A DNA stretch of 64,000 bases from Plantago ovata (taxonomy: Eukaryota; Streptophyta; Magnoliopsida; Lamiales; Plantaginaceae), in the NCBI GenBank assembly GCA_028274465.1, contig CM051457.1, forward strand, positions 96,781,982-96,845,981. Direction: 5' to 3'. Made by a program: the position numbers and the translations under genes. Shown piece by piece: positions 1 to 11,501 of the stretch. Each line of letters starts with the position of its first letter. The stretch's first letter is position 1. The notes beneath the pieces are model-generated. The model saw only the letters and a list, made by a program, of their open reading frames with translations, had not been told where the DNA came from and made no database searches.

Positions 1-187
1 GTTTGTAGGAGGGGGAGGAGAGGGCAGCGGGGGAGGTGAGGAGGGTGGTGGCGAGTGCGGCGGCGGCGAGGGTGGTGGTGAGAGGGGGGAGTTTGGGTTT
101 GGGTTGGGGTGGTTTATGGGAGGTGGAAGATGAGGAGGAGGTGGTGGTGGAGAGTACGGCGGAAGGGGAGAAGATTGTGGCGGCCAT
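1..187 (-). CDS. 5' part of a gene with a plastid-type targeting peptide (runs off the left edge)
   Basis: On the minus strand an ATG at 187 opens a frame that stays open for 62 codons to the window edge. The peptide starts MAATIFSPSAVLSTTT and is rich in Ser, Thr, Ala and Pro with almost no acidic residues, as plastid transit peptides are. A Lys/Pro stretch (KPPQPKPKLPP) is followed by an Ala/Leu/Thr hydrophobic run (LTTTLAAAALATTLLTSPAAL) that could be a thylakoid-transfer signal or membrane segment. The high GC content and strong purine/pyrimidine strand bias end just upstream of the ATG, as expected for a real coding start. The mature protein lies outside the window, so no product is named. 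The plus-strand open frame over the same bases is its antisense shadow. The targeting reading is inference. Confidence 0.6.
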   Translation of the reverse strand, partial: MAATIFSPSAVLSTTTSSSSSTSHKPPQPKPKLPPLTTTLAAAALATTLLTSPAALSSPSYK

Positions 188-1640
188 CGGGGGGAGGAGG
201 AGTGTTTTGGTTTGGTTTGGTGGTGAGAAGTGTGGGATGGTTTGCTTCTGGTTAGCTTATCCAGTTGTGGAGGCCAATCATGGTCACCATTTTGCCATCT
301 CAGCTCAAATATGGGAACATTCTAGAAACTACTTCAGATTTATATTATTTCATATGGAGTACTAGTTTGTCGTAGAGCGCATGAAGAGGGCATCTGCAAT
401 AAGTCGTCACTGATAAGTTTGTCATAGAGCATACAAAGAGGGTGTACTCCAACTGTTTTTGGCTTAGAAAGGGTGGTGATATCGTTATTGGCGACCGAAG
501 AAGCAAGAGCGACATAAGAGAATTAAGAAGAGATTTCGGGGAATATTAATGTGTATTAATCATAAAGCGTACGTGCAAATAAAGACGTCTCCTGTCAGGC
601 TTATATACTAATGAATCAGACAGTCATGAAGCATTAGAGTTATAAACTGAATAGAAGTTGGAAATTAAAATTCTAAACGTACGCGCCTTAATCTCTACGG
701 ATAAGGTTCCTTGTTCTAATCTATGATTAATAAGTATATATGAACATGAGATCTTATCCAAAAATATTGACAGAAAACTAATTAAATTAATAAGAAAACT
801 AACTATTGGGTTCCTTTAGGCAATGAATTAGCCACGGTCCGTGCGTGTAGGATTTTTTAGAATCCCTACAGAAATATTACATAATTAACCATCTAAAAAA
901 AATATATGAGTAGTAACAATTGGGCTCTATTCTTTCATGAAAATAATTTAACGTTTAGTTCATATGAGTTCAATTAACTTCAAAATTACTTAGTTATTTT
1001 TCATAGTTATTTTTCATATTACAAACTGAAAATATTTATGGTCCATCTGTAACAATGCTTTTTAAAACTATCACAATGTTCTGGAAACTAGCTATAACAA
1101 TGCTCATTAAAAATAAATTAAAAAGCATGCAACAATAACTACATTGTTTTCTTTACTACAGTAAAGCAAGCAGTAAATTACACAAGCATATTTTCGTCGA
1201 CATTTTCATGTAGAAAGGGGTATAAAGATGAATGAATTTATTACAAAGGCATAGTCCATATTCATTCCATGTCCCATTTTAGACAATTGTGATCCATCCA
1301 TCCGCATATGCATTTCATAACAATTTTATTGCGGGTCCTGGCACTAAACTAAAAACCATACTCATTATATAAATCTCCTAAAACTCCGATCCAAAATCAA
1401 AGGTAAAGAATCTAAAAAAACGGATGAGTAGATTACAATTCATACCAAACAACCGTACTTTCTATTTATTACACATTTGGCTCAAATATTTTCTATTTTA
1501 CAAAATTGACAATAATAATTTAAAATAAAACCCCATAACTTATCTAAACTATAAAAAAGTATCAAATATTACCGTAAACCAAACCCCCACAAAACTTAAA
1601 TTAAAAAATGTTCCAATAAATAAAATAAAATTGGGGCAAC
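188..1640. other. AT-rich intergenic sequence
   Basis: The first ~100 bases are probably the 5' leader and promoter of the minus-strand gene at the left edge. The rest is AT-rich, with no long open frame on either strand and no repeat or RNA gene that I recognise. Confidence 0.5.
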
Positions 1641-1659
1641 GCAATTAAAAGTTCCAATC

Positions 1660-2023
1660 AAATATTATTCTGGTACTGGAATCCGATACCTTTGCAACAA
1701 CTCCGATCTGGAACTGCTACTGCTCCAGATCGGAGCTTGTAGCAACTCCGATCGTAGTTGCGCTCTGGTGCCAGAATCTGGTCCCGCACCAGAGGTTGAA
1801 AAGATGAAGAAGAAAGGAAAACAAGTAAAAGAATTAAAAAAAAAAAAAAAAGAAAATTAATTTGTAAAAATAGTAATGGCATGTTTGGTTTTCCATGAAT
1901 AAACATTAATTCATAAGTTGGTCAACTCAATCGACTTAATTTGGGGTTAAATATAATTCTTTGACTAAGAGGGAAAGAAATGTAATTAGTCTCTCTAACG
2001 GAGGGTGTGTATGTAATAAACCC
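1660..2023. mobile_element. Remnant of a MULE-type foldback MITE
   Basis: About three units of the 'cagatcggagctt / aactccgatc' type (1680-1760) are followed by a GAAGAAGAAAGGAAAA purine tract. The right end has the features of the 13-kb element: repeated 'tgtaatt' and 'ctaacggaggg' motifs, ending in ...atgtaataaaccc at 2023. The layout matches the right half of the element at 13052-13953. No matching left terminus was found, so this copy looks truncated or decayed. Confidence 0.5.
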
Positions 2024-2738
2024 TTGAAATTACAATAAATTCGATCAGTGAACCAACAACACATATTTTTTGAATCTTCGTGTTCGAGTATATATTGAAC
2101 GTAGAAATATCTCTTCAATCAATTATTACCAATATTTGACGAATAATCCTTAATAAAGTTCAAGCCCTTATCGCGAGTTGAAAAAGATATGGAAAAGCCT
2201 ATGTTTGGACGACAATTTTACTTTAAAACACTGTGGAAAATTGACAAAGTTCAGATTTTGACGCTCTCTAGTCAAGATCCTGAAGCAGACTAAGTTAGCC
2301 AAAAAAAATGGACATACCTCGCATTGGAGAATCCTTAACCTAGTAAAGATTTCCCAAAAGGATCAAGGATACGAAAGACGAACCTTTAAATCTAAAGACT
2401 TCTTAAAAATGGCGATACGACAGTTCTAAAAGTAATCATTTGGCTTAGGGATTATGGTCTCCAAATCCTCTAAAATTGTGTACTTCCTACGGAGCTTATG
2501 ATTACCCCCATAGTCAATACCGAGAGCGTAGTGGCGATGTAAACGTCCTTATCCTTCTGGTCGTCCTCATTGTAAAAATATGGACAAGGTTAAAAGGTCG
2601 ATCGACCATACTTAAGTTATCAAAATTGGTAGCATCAGCAGGAAGTGGATCCAATACACTAATGATACGACAAACTTGCTTATCTGTATCCACCTTTGAT
2701 CTTAGGTCATTCAAAGAACAAATGCTCTAATTTTTTGG
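2024..2738. other. Intergenic sequence, nothing recognised
   Basis: There are two overlapping open frames of 66-84 codons on opposite strands (2476-2730), but they have no recognisable motif, splice context or biased composition. I see no gene, RNA or clear transposon here. Confidence 0.4.
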
Positions 2739-2820
2739 TGCTTTGAGCTTCTATGATTATGTGTAAGCTCGCTCTTTATAATCCCGTTCGTGGTTAATAA
2801 ATTTTTGCCGTTTAGAAAAA
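2739..2820 (+). mobile_element. Possible LINE 3'-end remnant
   Basis: The stretch ends '...ttaataaatttttgccgttta' followed by an A-rich tail near 2811-2824. This resembles the 3' end of the large LINE in this window ('...gaataaaattttagccgttta' plus poly-A near 29812). It would be a severely 5'-truncated insertion. Identification rests on about 25 bases plus the tail. Confidence 0.35.
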
Positions 2821-2991
2821 AATAAAATGTAAATAATAGATGGAGAGTTACTTGCTTACCTCATAAAGAAAAATCAGAGGGGGGATATGATATATTGATA
2901 TTTAAAGTATATTCCAAACAAATCCAACAACGGTTGAAAGTGGAGGACCTCAACAACAACAACAACAAATCAAATCGTTGGTGTTGTTGTT

Positions 2992-2998
2992 TATAAAA
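2992..2998 (+). promoter_or_regulatory. TATA box of the makorin gene
   Basis: TATAAAAG lies 200 bases upstream of the makorin ATG (3197). It is preceded by a CAA-repeat tract and followed by a pyrimidine-rich leader (ctctctcccc), a usual plant core-promoter layout. Transcription probably starts near 3020-3030. Confidence 0.5.
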
Positions 2999-3196
2999 GA
3001 TTTCGGCCCCCAAAACTGGTGAAGCCATATCTCTCTCCCCTACCGCCAAAAAAGCCCTAAAATTGCGCTTCCGAACTTTCTCCATTGCCCTTCTTCCCAA
3101 ACAACAATCCCAAGCTTCCCATTGTCTTGTTTTTATCGTCGACCTTTCATCGGGTCGACTCGAATTCAACCGTTTCTATTCATCATCTTACCAGCC

Positions 3197-5304
3197 ATGT
3201 CAAAAAGGTTCGTTCTTTTCTAACTTTCTTCTTCTTGGATTCGATTGGATTGTTTCTTCTGTTTAATTGCTCATGTATGCCGTTTCTTGCTCTAATTTGT
3301 TTTTTTTTTTTTTAGGTCATTTACTGTAATTAATTTCTTCTTTTTGATTGATTTTGGTCAATTTTTTATTTTCATTTTATTATTATTATTATTATTATTG
3401 TTGTTGTTGTTGTTTTTGTTGTGCTCAATTAATGGAATTCCCAATTAATTGGGTTGTATAGGAAGCAAGAAAGAAGGCAGATTTTAAATGTATATGTTTT
3501 TCCTGATGTTTAGGAAATATGGGTCTTCTCTGAAAATGTCACATGAACTTATTCTTGATGATTGCTTAAGTTCGTTCAAGAACTGAGCTGATGTTTGATT
3601 GACAGCATAGGTGTGAGAGTTTAGATGCTTTGTTTGTTTTGTTGAGAGGATGAATACACATGGATATGATATAGCAACCTAAGTTTTATCAATTTGAGTA
3701 CTTGTTCGGTTAGGTTATGATTCCGTATGGTAGTGTGGAATCAAGAGTTGAGGCCCCTTATGTTGGGGATGACTGTACTTTACAAAGAAAGTTCTTCGAG
3801 TATTGCCTTTCTCTGCGTTTTGCAATGAAATCATGTTCTGGAGAAAAGCGGATGAGAATTTCGTACTTTAGAAAATTTCCTTTATAATCATAGAATATAA
3901 AGTTAACCCTGATTAGTAGTAGAACAGGTTGTCAGAGAATGTAAATGTCATTCTTATAAACAATGTTAAATATGACCGTGGAACTTTGCTGGATGAACAA
4001 GTCTTGAAAGTTGAAATACAAAATTCTCTGGCTGAGTTAAAATGCTTGTCTTTGTCTTTATATGCATAATTGTGTTCAAAATTGCTGCCTGGATGGTTTA
4101 TAGTTTACTAACTTGTTTCTTTCAGGGTGCTTTGCAAGTTCTTTGCGCACGGGGCATGTCTGAAGGGGGAACATTGTGAGTTCTCGCATGATTGGAAGGC
4201 CCCACCAAATAATGTAATGTTTTTTCCTGAACCCTGTTGTTATTGACTATTATAGATGCCTCGCACTGCTATACATTGATTTTTGCTATGCTATTGCAGA
4301 TATGTACCTTCTATCAAAAAGGAGCATGTGCTTATGGCAGTCGATGCAGATATGATCATGTCAAAATTTCTAAGCCACAGCCTCCTGCTTCATCTTCGTC
4401 CACAGATCTCCCACGTAACGTGGCAAATGTTTCTGGAACTGTGACTAGTGGAACTGCTCAATTTTCACCATATGATGGAACTGCTGAAACTTTACCATCT
4501 AGTGGTCCTCCATATTCTCTTACTACACCTTCATGGGGAGAAAATTCTGGTTATCATGATGTTCCAGAGACTGAAGGTGGTGTGTATGCGAAGAGTATCA
4601 ATCCAGCTGATCAGCCCATATGTTCCTTCGCTGCTGCTGGTGAGTGTCCACATGGAGATGATTGCCCTCGTATTCATGGGGACTTATGCCCAAGCTGCGG
4701 GAAGCATTGCCTACACCCTTTCCGGCCTGAAGAAAGAGAAGAACACAAGGAAATATGTGAGAAAAAGCAAAAGCACTTAAAAGCACTGAGGCACAGTCAA
4801 GAAATAGAATGCAATGTGTGTCTTGAACGTGTCCTTTCGAAGTCAGTCCCAGCAGAAAGAAAATTTGGAATATTATCTGAATGTGATCATGCATTCTGCA
4901 TATCATGTATCAGGAATTGGCGGAGTAGTTCTCCGGCTTCTGGTTTTGACGTCAACTCTGCTCTAAGAGCATGCCCAATATGTCGAAAACTTTCGTACTT
5001 TGTGATTCCTAGTGTTTTTTGGTATTCTGTAAAAGAAGAAAAGCAGGAGATTGTTGATAACTACAAAGCAAAATTGAGGTAATTCTTGATCTCTGTCTTC
5101 CTCCTCTACATGGTTTTTCTGTGTCCTTTCTCATTGCTTGTTCTTATCTTTCAGGTCTATTGACTGCAAGCACTTTGACTTTGGGAATGGCTCCTGCCCA
5201 TTCGGGACCAGTTGCTTCTACAGGGTAAGATTACTATGCAGATATAAGCTCTGAATAGTCATGATAGTACATGTCTATAATTTACTTTTTTTGATAAGCT
5301 TCGC

Positions 5305-5351
<47 letters not shown>

Positions 5352-6098
5352 CAGTCATGAAAATAAGGATTCTAGTTAAATAATGCAAACAAGTTTGAAG
5401 TTGGGCATTATATAAAATAAAAAAGAATAAAGAATTGATGAAATTGGTAAATTTGGATGTTGTGAGGGTATTTGTTAAGCTTGGTGTATGGTCTACTTAC
5501 CAAAAATATAAAGGAAAGACTTTGTATTGGACTACTAAAATGGCAAATGGGAAGCTCTGACCAGGGACACAGGGATAATAAAGAAGGTATAAGTAGATGG
5601 AATGTTCATACACCTAAATTGCTATCCTCTATTATGGGAAACGAATTTTGAGTTTTAATTATGTACTTAAAACGGAGGATATAAGGCAGCAAACTGTTTT
5701 TGGGATAAAAATCTTCTACCAGAATCTTTTATAAGTGGTCATTAGTGATGGATAATTTTTCTGACTGTAAGTTTGTATGACAGTGGCATCCTTTTTGGTT
5801 TTTTGGTTATTGACCTTCTTTAAGTGAATCAGATACCTTATTCTCTACCATTATATGTTACAGCATGCATATGGAGATGGGCGTCTTGAAGAAGTGTCTA
5901 TTCGTCATCTTGGGGCTGAAGATGGAAATACAGTGATTGCTAAGAATATTAGGTATTCTTTTCCTATTTCCCTGTTCTGCATTGCTATTTCGTATTTTAT
6001 TAGTTTTATTTTTTTGTTTATAATTTATCTGTGAATTCTGACTTTCTTACTAATTTTTCAGGCTCTCTGACTTTCTTAGTAATCTGCACTTAAGGTGA
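3197..6098 (+). CDS. MKRN: Makorin-type RING/C3H zinc-finger E3 ubiquitin ligase
   Basis: Six coding exons join in frame with GT-AG introns: 3197-3207, 4126-4213, 4300-5078, about 5155-5224, 5864-5952 and 6062-6098, giving 357 residues. The protein starts [18 protein letters not shown]. Visible domains are: C3H finger 1 (C7, C15, C21, H25); C3H finger 2 (C35, C43, C49, H53); C3H finger 3 from C141; the makorin-type Cys/His stretch [16 protein letters not shown]; a C3HC4 RING from C204 to the closing CPIC at 258-261; and C3H finger 4 (C297, C307, C313, H317). This order defines the makorin family, which are RING E3 ligases that bind RNA through the C3H fingers. The length fits plant makorins. 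The first coding exon is only 11 bases, so the in-frame ATG at 4237 belongs to the intron before exon 3, not to the real start. All metal ligands are present and the gene looks functional. Confidence 0.93.
5308..5347. repeat. (CT)20 microsatellite
   Basis: A perfect CT dinucleotide run of about 20 units lies in makorin intron 4. It is probably length-polymorphic and is far from the splice sites. Confidence 0.95.
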
Positions 6099-9045
6099 TT
6101 TACCTTTAAAGATTATGGGAGATTTGCAGGTATGAGTTCAATTTTCTTTATGTTTTCACATATGGTGTCAGTTTCTGTTCGTATTTGGTTATTTTAAGAA
6201 TGCTCAGTCTTTTAATTTGTTCTGAGCTCGACTCTCTTGAACTGCAATCATGTACGAATATTTTCTTACAAACAGAAACAACTTCAATTTGGCTATTTTA
6301 AGAATGCTCAAGTCTTTTACTTCACCTACGTGTATCATATGCTACATTGCTACCCATTATCAGGAAGTTTGGCTGCTGTGACCTCATTTTCTGTATCCGC
6401 AAAGACCATCACACCATTTTGGCTTTTCCTGTTATTAAATTCTATGCTATCCCTAAGAGGCTGCACTTGGCTTATGGAAATGGCAACGTCTTGTGGCAGA
6501 CAGTTTAAAAATAGACTGGCCTATATTGCTAATAAGAACTACAATGTTCTTAAATAAATAGCTATGTTAACGATATGTATTTTTTGTTTATGAAAAACAC
6601 CTATCTTCTTAAGTAAACCTAAACCCCTATGTTCTCGATGGTACCGTATGTTTGTTCGTCTTTTGCAGTCCTTCTAATAGATCCTTTACCTGGAGACTTA
6701 CTCTATGGAAATTAATGAAACCTTGTTTTATCTTGGGCGACGTTTGATGTTGTATTTACGCTATTAAAACATCTGGCGACCGACTATTTTTACTTGTATT
6801 TAATTGCATTTTAGGCATCATAGTCCTTTTATTCATGTATGTTTGTGGTTACTATTACTTCAACACTAGGTGTAGTACCAGAAAGCTGATTTTCAAATGA
6901 CTCAACAATGTACATATGTGCATGACGTGCTTACTTCATGAGTTTTTTACATGCAGGCTTTTGAAGGTTACTGGCACACATTTACAGCTAATATTTTGAT
7001 AACTGATGGATCAAGAGCGCTTCTGTAAAAGGTACCCCTAATTCTAATCACCTTTCAATATTAGGTATACAACTACAACTTCCTCATATGTTACACACCT
7101 CAGGATTGGGATAAGCGGAAGATGTTTAATACCTACTGACCTACATGGATAACTACAGTACTACACTCACAGACCTTATTATTTGCTCAGTGTGGAGGGA
7201 ATTAGTTCATCAATCTTTACGTCAATTGACAAACTATTATTTTGAGTTTACGAAGAGAGACGTGTGAGTAGGCAATAGCAGTCAATCATGCATGACCTCG
7301 CATACGCTATTTGATACAATTGTATATATAAAACCTATACTAGTAGTGATTAGTAAGCTATATGACTATAAATCATAAATGTGTAAAATAACAAATTTAT
7401 ATGACAGTAAGAAGAAAGTAAACTCCATAAGTACAAGTTCAAATTTCAAAAGTAATATCCAGTGACATTGAAGAAGTGTTTAAGCTTGTCAAGATAACTA
7501 GTACTCGACAATATGGATCTCATAACCATCACCCTCCACCCCCTCTTAAAGCTCATTGTCTGAGTAAAGTTTATATGATGAAATTATTTAGCAGCATCAT
7601 TCCCTTGCTCATCTTCAGTTTGTACATCATGATGAGGAATGTGTCTAAGAACTTTCTAGAAAGACCTACATAAATGAACTTATGGTTGGGCCTGTCTCTG
7701 CCACTGCCCTTATGGAACATACATATCTTCAACTTGTTACTAAAAAATGACAAGGACCCCGGTTTTGGTCTTCGTTGTAAAGGCGCAGAGAGTAATGGGT
7801 AAGAACAAAAAATGGAAAAGGGAAGCGAAGTTGGAAAAGGGAAGCGAATTATATTTTATTAAGTTTTAGTTTTAGTTGGAATTTTCTTATATATGGTGCG
7901 CTTGACGGTAGCTATAGGATGAGATCTGGGATCCCGCTTTTTCCCGCAACACAACTGGTTAAATATGCTATCATGAGTAGCATTATACCCCAGGGTGGAT
8001 AACACTGTATTGTTGAACCATGTTTTGCTGTGGGGAAAAAACAGTGATTCCCCAATTTTGTGCCACCACTTTTTCTTTTGTTCAGCTGCATACATGACTT
8101 ATTTATTATGTGTCATCTATTTAGCCATTTCACATGGAGAAATGATTGAAGACTTTGCCTTTGAGGTTCGTAATTGATCTAACACTCTCGGTTGACAATA
8201 ATTTCAGGTAAAAGCTGCATCTCCTATAAAATGCCAGCATCAGTTCTACCAGGATTGAAGACCCAGCATCCCTAAATTTTTGAACAATCGATATACTTTT
8301 AAGTAATATGAATAATTTTGCGGTTGGTTGTTGAACTTTGTCTATACAAAGGACAGTTAATGGGGGATGCAATTTAAACAGTCTGGTTTTATAATAACAT
8401 CCCTGTATCTATAGAATGGGGATTGTATATGGCTTTTGAACTGGCTTTGCTGGGTATGTAAACATAAATTTTGTTTCAAATTTTGTGTACGGGGCTAATG
8501 AGATTTTTAAATAAAACATAGTATACCCCTCATTTTGTACCGATGATTGTACCTGATATAGTTAGTATTGTGATACAAATTGAAGTTGTTTCTGTTTAGC
8601 ATAGTCCATGTTGGATTAGTATTCTGTGCATGTTCCAAGTAAAGCTTTGCAGTTTCTAATTTTGTTCTGAGCTCGACTCTCTTGCACTGCATTCATGTAC
8701 GAATATTTTCTTACGTCTTGGCGTGAGGCTAGTGTAGGACGGATGATGTTTGGTTGATGTATAATTGTACTATATTGCTATTTCTGTAGCATGAGTAGGC
8801 GAGTACTATGTACTCTTCGGCTTATTACTCAATTGGACTTGTAATCTCATTGTGCCGTGTTGGGAATTCCCGTAGATTTTATAATGCATGCTACGTTTTG
8901 ATAGAATATGGAGAATGAGTAGTCAAGAATATCGAATATATACGTAACAGAATGAATATCCGGATTATACAAAACCGATAACTCAGTACAGTAGTAAAAA
9001 TAATGAATATCCAATGAGTGAAAATGCAAAAGGCCAGAACCAAAC
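6099..9045. other. Makorin 3' region and intergenic sequence with a duplicated block
   Basis: The makorin 3' UTR starts here, and possible 3'-UTR splice sites occur (...tttgcag at ~6130, ...catgcag at ~6957). A ~57-base block (6212-6269, including 'ctgagctcgactctctt') recurs with a few changes at 8657-8714 in the same orientation. A ~30-base piece ('attttaagaatgctca') also occurs twice near 6190 and 6293. Several open frames of 60-106 codons show no recognisable protein motif and are judged chance. Confidence 0.5.
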
Positions 9046-9234
9046 TCAGTTCTTGATGAGAGCCAACAGGGACAAACCTAGGGAAGAAGCAACGATGGCA
9101 GCCGAGACAGGCAAAGAGTATCCAGCACCAGCATCAGGGGAAGGAGCAGGAGCGGCTACCTGAGCAAATGCACCGGAGAGAGTGACCATCGCGGTTGCCA
9201 CATAAATGAATGCCACAGACTTCAAACCTGCCAT
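9046..9234 (-). CDS. Arabinogalactan peptide (AG-peptide), GPI-anchored
   Basis: This is a 62-residue single-exon protein. Residues 1-24 form a signal peptide ending ...LSGAFA before Q25. The short mature core QVAAPAPSPDAGAGYS has AP/SP dipeptides, the sites of hydroxyproline arabinogalactan addition. A small-residue region then leads to a hydrophobic C-terminal tail (SAAIVASSLGLSLLALIKN) of the kind replaced by a GPI anchor. This architecture and length match plant AG-peptides, which reach the outer face of the plasma membrane or the cell wall. The start is the only in-frame ATG and fits the TATA box 112 bases upstream. The exact AGP subclass is not assigned. Confidence 0.88.
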   Translation of the reverse strand: MAGLKSVAFIYVATAMVTLSGAFAQVAAPAPSPDAGAGYSLPVSAAIVASSLGLSLLALIKN

Positions 9235-9345
9235 TGCTATTTTGGGAAATAAGGTGACAAGAGTGTAGTAGTTATAGACTTAGAGAGAGTATGGTTTGCT
9301 TGATGTTTGTGTGTTTGATGGGTTTATGCTTTGCTTTGGCGTGTG

Positions 9346-9353
9346 TATATATA
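9346..9353 (-). promoter_or_regulatory. TATA box of the AG-peptide gene
   Basis: TATATATA is read on the minus strand as gctatatatacac, about 112 bases upstream of the AG-peptide ATG at 9234. Spacing and sequence fit a plant core promoter with an ~80-base leader. Confidence 0.65.
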
Positions 9354-9776
9354 GCATTTGTGGGGGGCGTGTGGGTCCGGCGAAAGCGTGGACAGCTAGT
9401 GAAATTGGAGATGCCAGGCTGACTTTTGAAGAACATTAGTCGTTCACCTCAATTTTACAACTCAAAAAGTTCATTATTGCACTTGGAATGGTTTCCATTA
9501 GACCAAAAACAAAAACATTGTTATGCTTGCTTTCCCATTACACTATTTCTTCTTCCACATTTGTAGATTCAGTGTATCTTTCACAAAACTACGAGAAAGT
9601 GAATGACACTAAATCATTTTTTTCTTATAAATTATAGTATGAATAATTTTTCAAATCAATCATTTAAAATTTATCTTTATTGAAATTTTAAATCTACCGC
9701 ATGTTGTTCCAAGATAAAAAAAAAAAAATAAAAAAAAAAAATTAAACACAAATGAAAAAGTAGTCCAAATCACTAA

Positions 9777-11501
9777 GAGTCTTTTGCATATGATACCCCT
9801 CTTAGTGCTCTTAATTACATATATAGCCCCCTCTTAGTCCGGAGATTGCATACATACCCTTGTTAGACGAAACTAATTACATCTGGATCCACGACCTTGA
9901 CTTTTGGCGAACTAATTCATTGAAAGTTCTTTTTTGCCCTTGGTCAATTATCGGATTTTTTCGCTGACCAAACAGCTTAAGCAGGAGACCACGTGCATAA
10001 CATGTGTGGACCGTGATGTAATTGAATTTGAATTTTTAGGTGTTAAGTGTAAAAATCTTGTGCCGGGAAATTTTAAATATAGTAGCCGTTGGAATAGATT
10101 TGGAGGCAATTTTGAGGCTATTTTTACCCTTCAAAACTCCATGATTTGATATTGTATTGATCATTCATATATTCATATGTAGAAGCAACTACACAAGTAC
10201 ACAAACACAAATAATATACAAGTAGAAAACCCCAGTGTTTGTATCTCGAGAGTTCATATATTTAGGGAAAGGCACGAAAACAAAGCCACTATAGGTCTGA
10301 TATGTGTACAACAATAAAGGAAAAGATAGTAAAATAACTCACTTGAAAGGTTTACCATTGCTCTTCAGGACCAATTGCTCGGCAATAGATTTACTCCGAC
10401 CATACGGATCCTCATGGTGATCCAGCGGAAAGTAAGGTAAACTTTCGTTGCCATTGACAATTTCCTTTCCACCAAAGATAACATTATACGTGCTCACATA
10501 CACAAGCCTGCCAATTCCATAGTCTAAACAAGCATCGAGAATATGGCAAGTGCCATTTATATTTATCTCATCGACACGGCTATACTGGAGCATTTCTTTA
10601 CCAGACATGCCATACGACGCAAGGTGGAAAACACAATCACCGCCCCGTAAAGCCTTTTCAACATCTTGCTTACTTGCAACATCCCCTAAAATAACAAGTT
10701 TAGCCAACAATAAGTGTCTAGCATGGTGCAACCAATATAACTTGAATAAGTTACTACTTCACTATACAAGTAAACATGATATGAAAGAAATTAGTCCAAT
10801 TATTATTCTCCATTTCAAAATGTGATCCAATTAGTCTCTAAGCAACTTTAGTTTTCCATTTGATTGAATAATTACTAGAAACATATATGAATTCTAACTA
10901 TTAACTAATAATGAAAACTCACTGATCAGATTAAAAAAAAAAAAAGAAGATCAATTCTGCAAATAACGAGTTCACATAATTAATTCATAATCTCAACAAA
11001 ATAATTAAACTGATCAAATCAAATTACGAGACCAAAGGATGAATCGCTAACCTTGAATGCAACGAACGCCACGATCGCGAAGATCGTCGGACCATGGCGA
11101 ATCGGGACGAAGGTCAAACGCCCGAACTTGATGAGCACCACGTCTGACGAGCTCCGAGCAGAGGGCGGAACCTACAAAGCCCAGCCCGCCAGTAACTAGG
11201 AAAGTTTTCTTTTCAATTCCTTCGTTTTCGCTTAAATGCATCTTCAGAGATTTTGTTTTGGTGATCTGTTGTTGTCAATTGCTTCGAGGTTTGTTTCACA
11301 GTGGAAGTGAAGAAGAAGAAAGACGAGGACTGAATTCTCCTTTTTTAGACGTAAGGCCGCGTTTGGCAAGACTGGAATGAACAGTAATTTTTTTTTTGTC
11401 AACACAAAAAAGGACTCATGGACCTAGATGTAATTCTGGGACTAAGAGGGACGTATATGAAAACAGGTGTCCCAACAGGGGTACCATATGGAATTTACCC
11501 A
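9777..11501. mobile_element. Pack-MULE carrying SDR42E gene exons
   Basis: The element is bounded by an exact 9-bp target duplication, aatcactaa, at 9768-9776 and 11502-11510. Its ends are inverted repeats: left gagtcttttgcatatgatac and right, reverse-complemented, gggtaaattccatatggtac, both continuing CCCCT. A sub-terminal 'cctcttagtcc' / 'gggactaagaggg' pair extends the similarity inward. The 9-bp TSD and MULE-like TIRs put it in the Mutator superfamily. It has no transposase. Its cargo is the 5' part of a host dehydrogenase gene on the minus strand, which is the definition of a Pack-MULE. It inserted into the terminal repeat of an older MITE. Confidence 0.88.
10343..11241 (-). pseudogene. 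Captured exons 1-2 of an SDR42E / 3-beta-HSD-like dehydrogenase
   Basis: Two exons on the minus strand join in frame: 11241-11052 and 10685-10343, with a GT-AG intron (donor gttag, acceptor ttttag). A second donor, gtgagt, follows exon 2. They encode 177 residues starting MHLSENEGIEKKTFLVTGG. The Rossmann motif TGGLGFVG is at residues 17-24, the active-site Ser region VYVST at 125-129, and YGRSK (Y158, K162) is the YxxxK motif. This is the N-terminal NAD(P)-binding half of the SDR42E / 3-beta-hydroxysteroid-dehydrogenase-like family. The C-terminal exons are missing and the sequence ends at the Pack-MULE border. The reading frame is undamaged, so capture is recent or the fragment has been kept. 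A transcript would give a truncated protein. Confidence 0.87.

Noticed and set aside
36-365. 109-codon plus-strand open frame at the left edge
   Set aside because: It is the antisense of a better minus-strand coding start; its residues are Gly/Val/Glu runs produced by the strand bias.
3360-3420. ATT/GTT trinucleotide runs in makorin intron 1
   Set aside because: Ordinary intronic low-complexity sequence without further structure.
4237-4299. In-frame ATG upstream of makorin exon 3
   Set aside because: These bases lie in an intron (donor at 4214, acceptor ...ttgcag at 4299); family comparison supports the spliced start at 3197.
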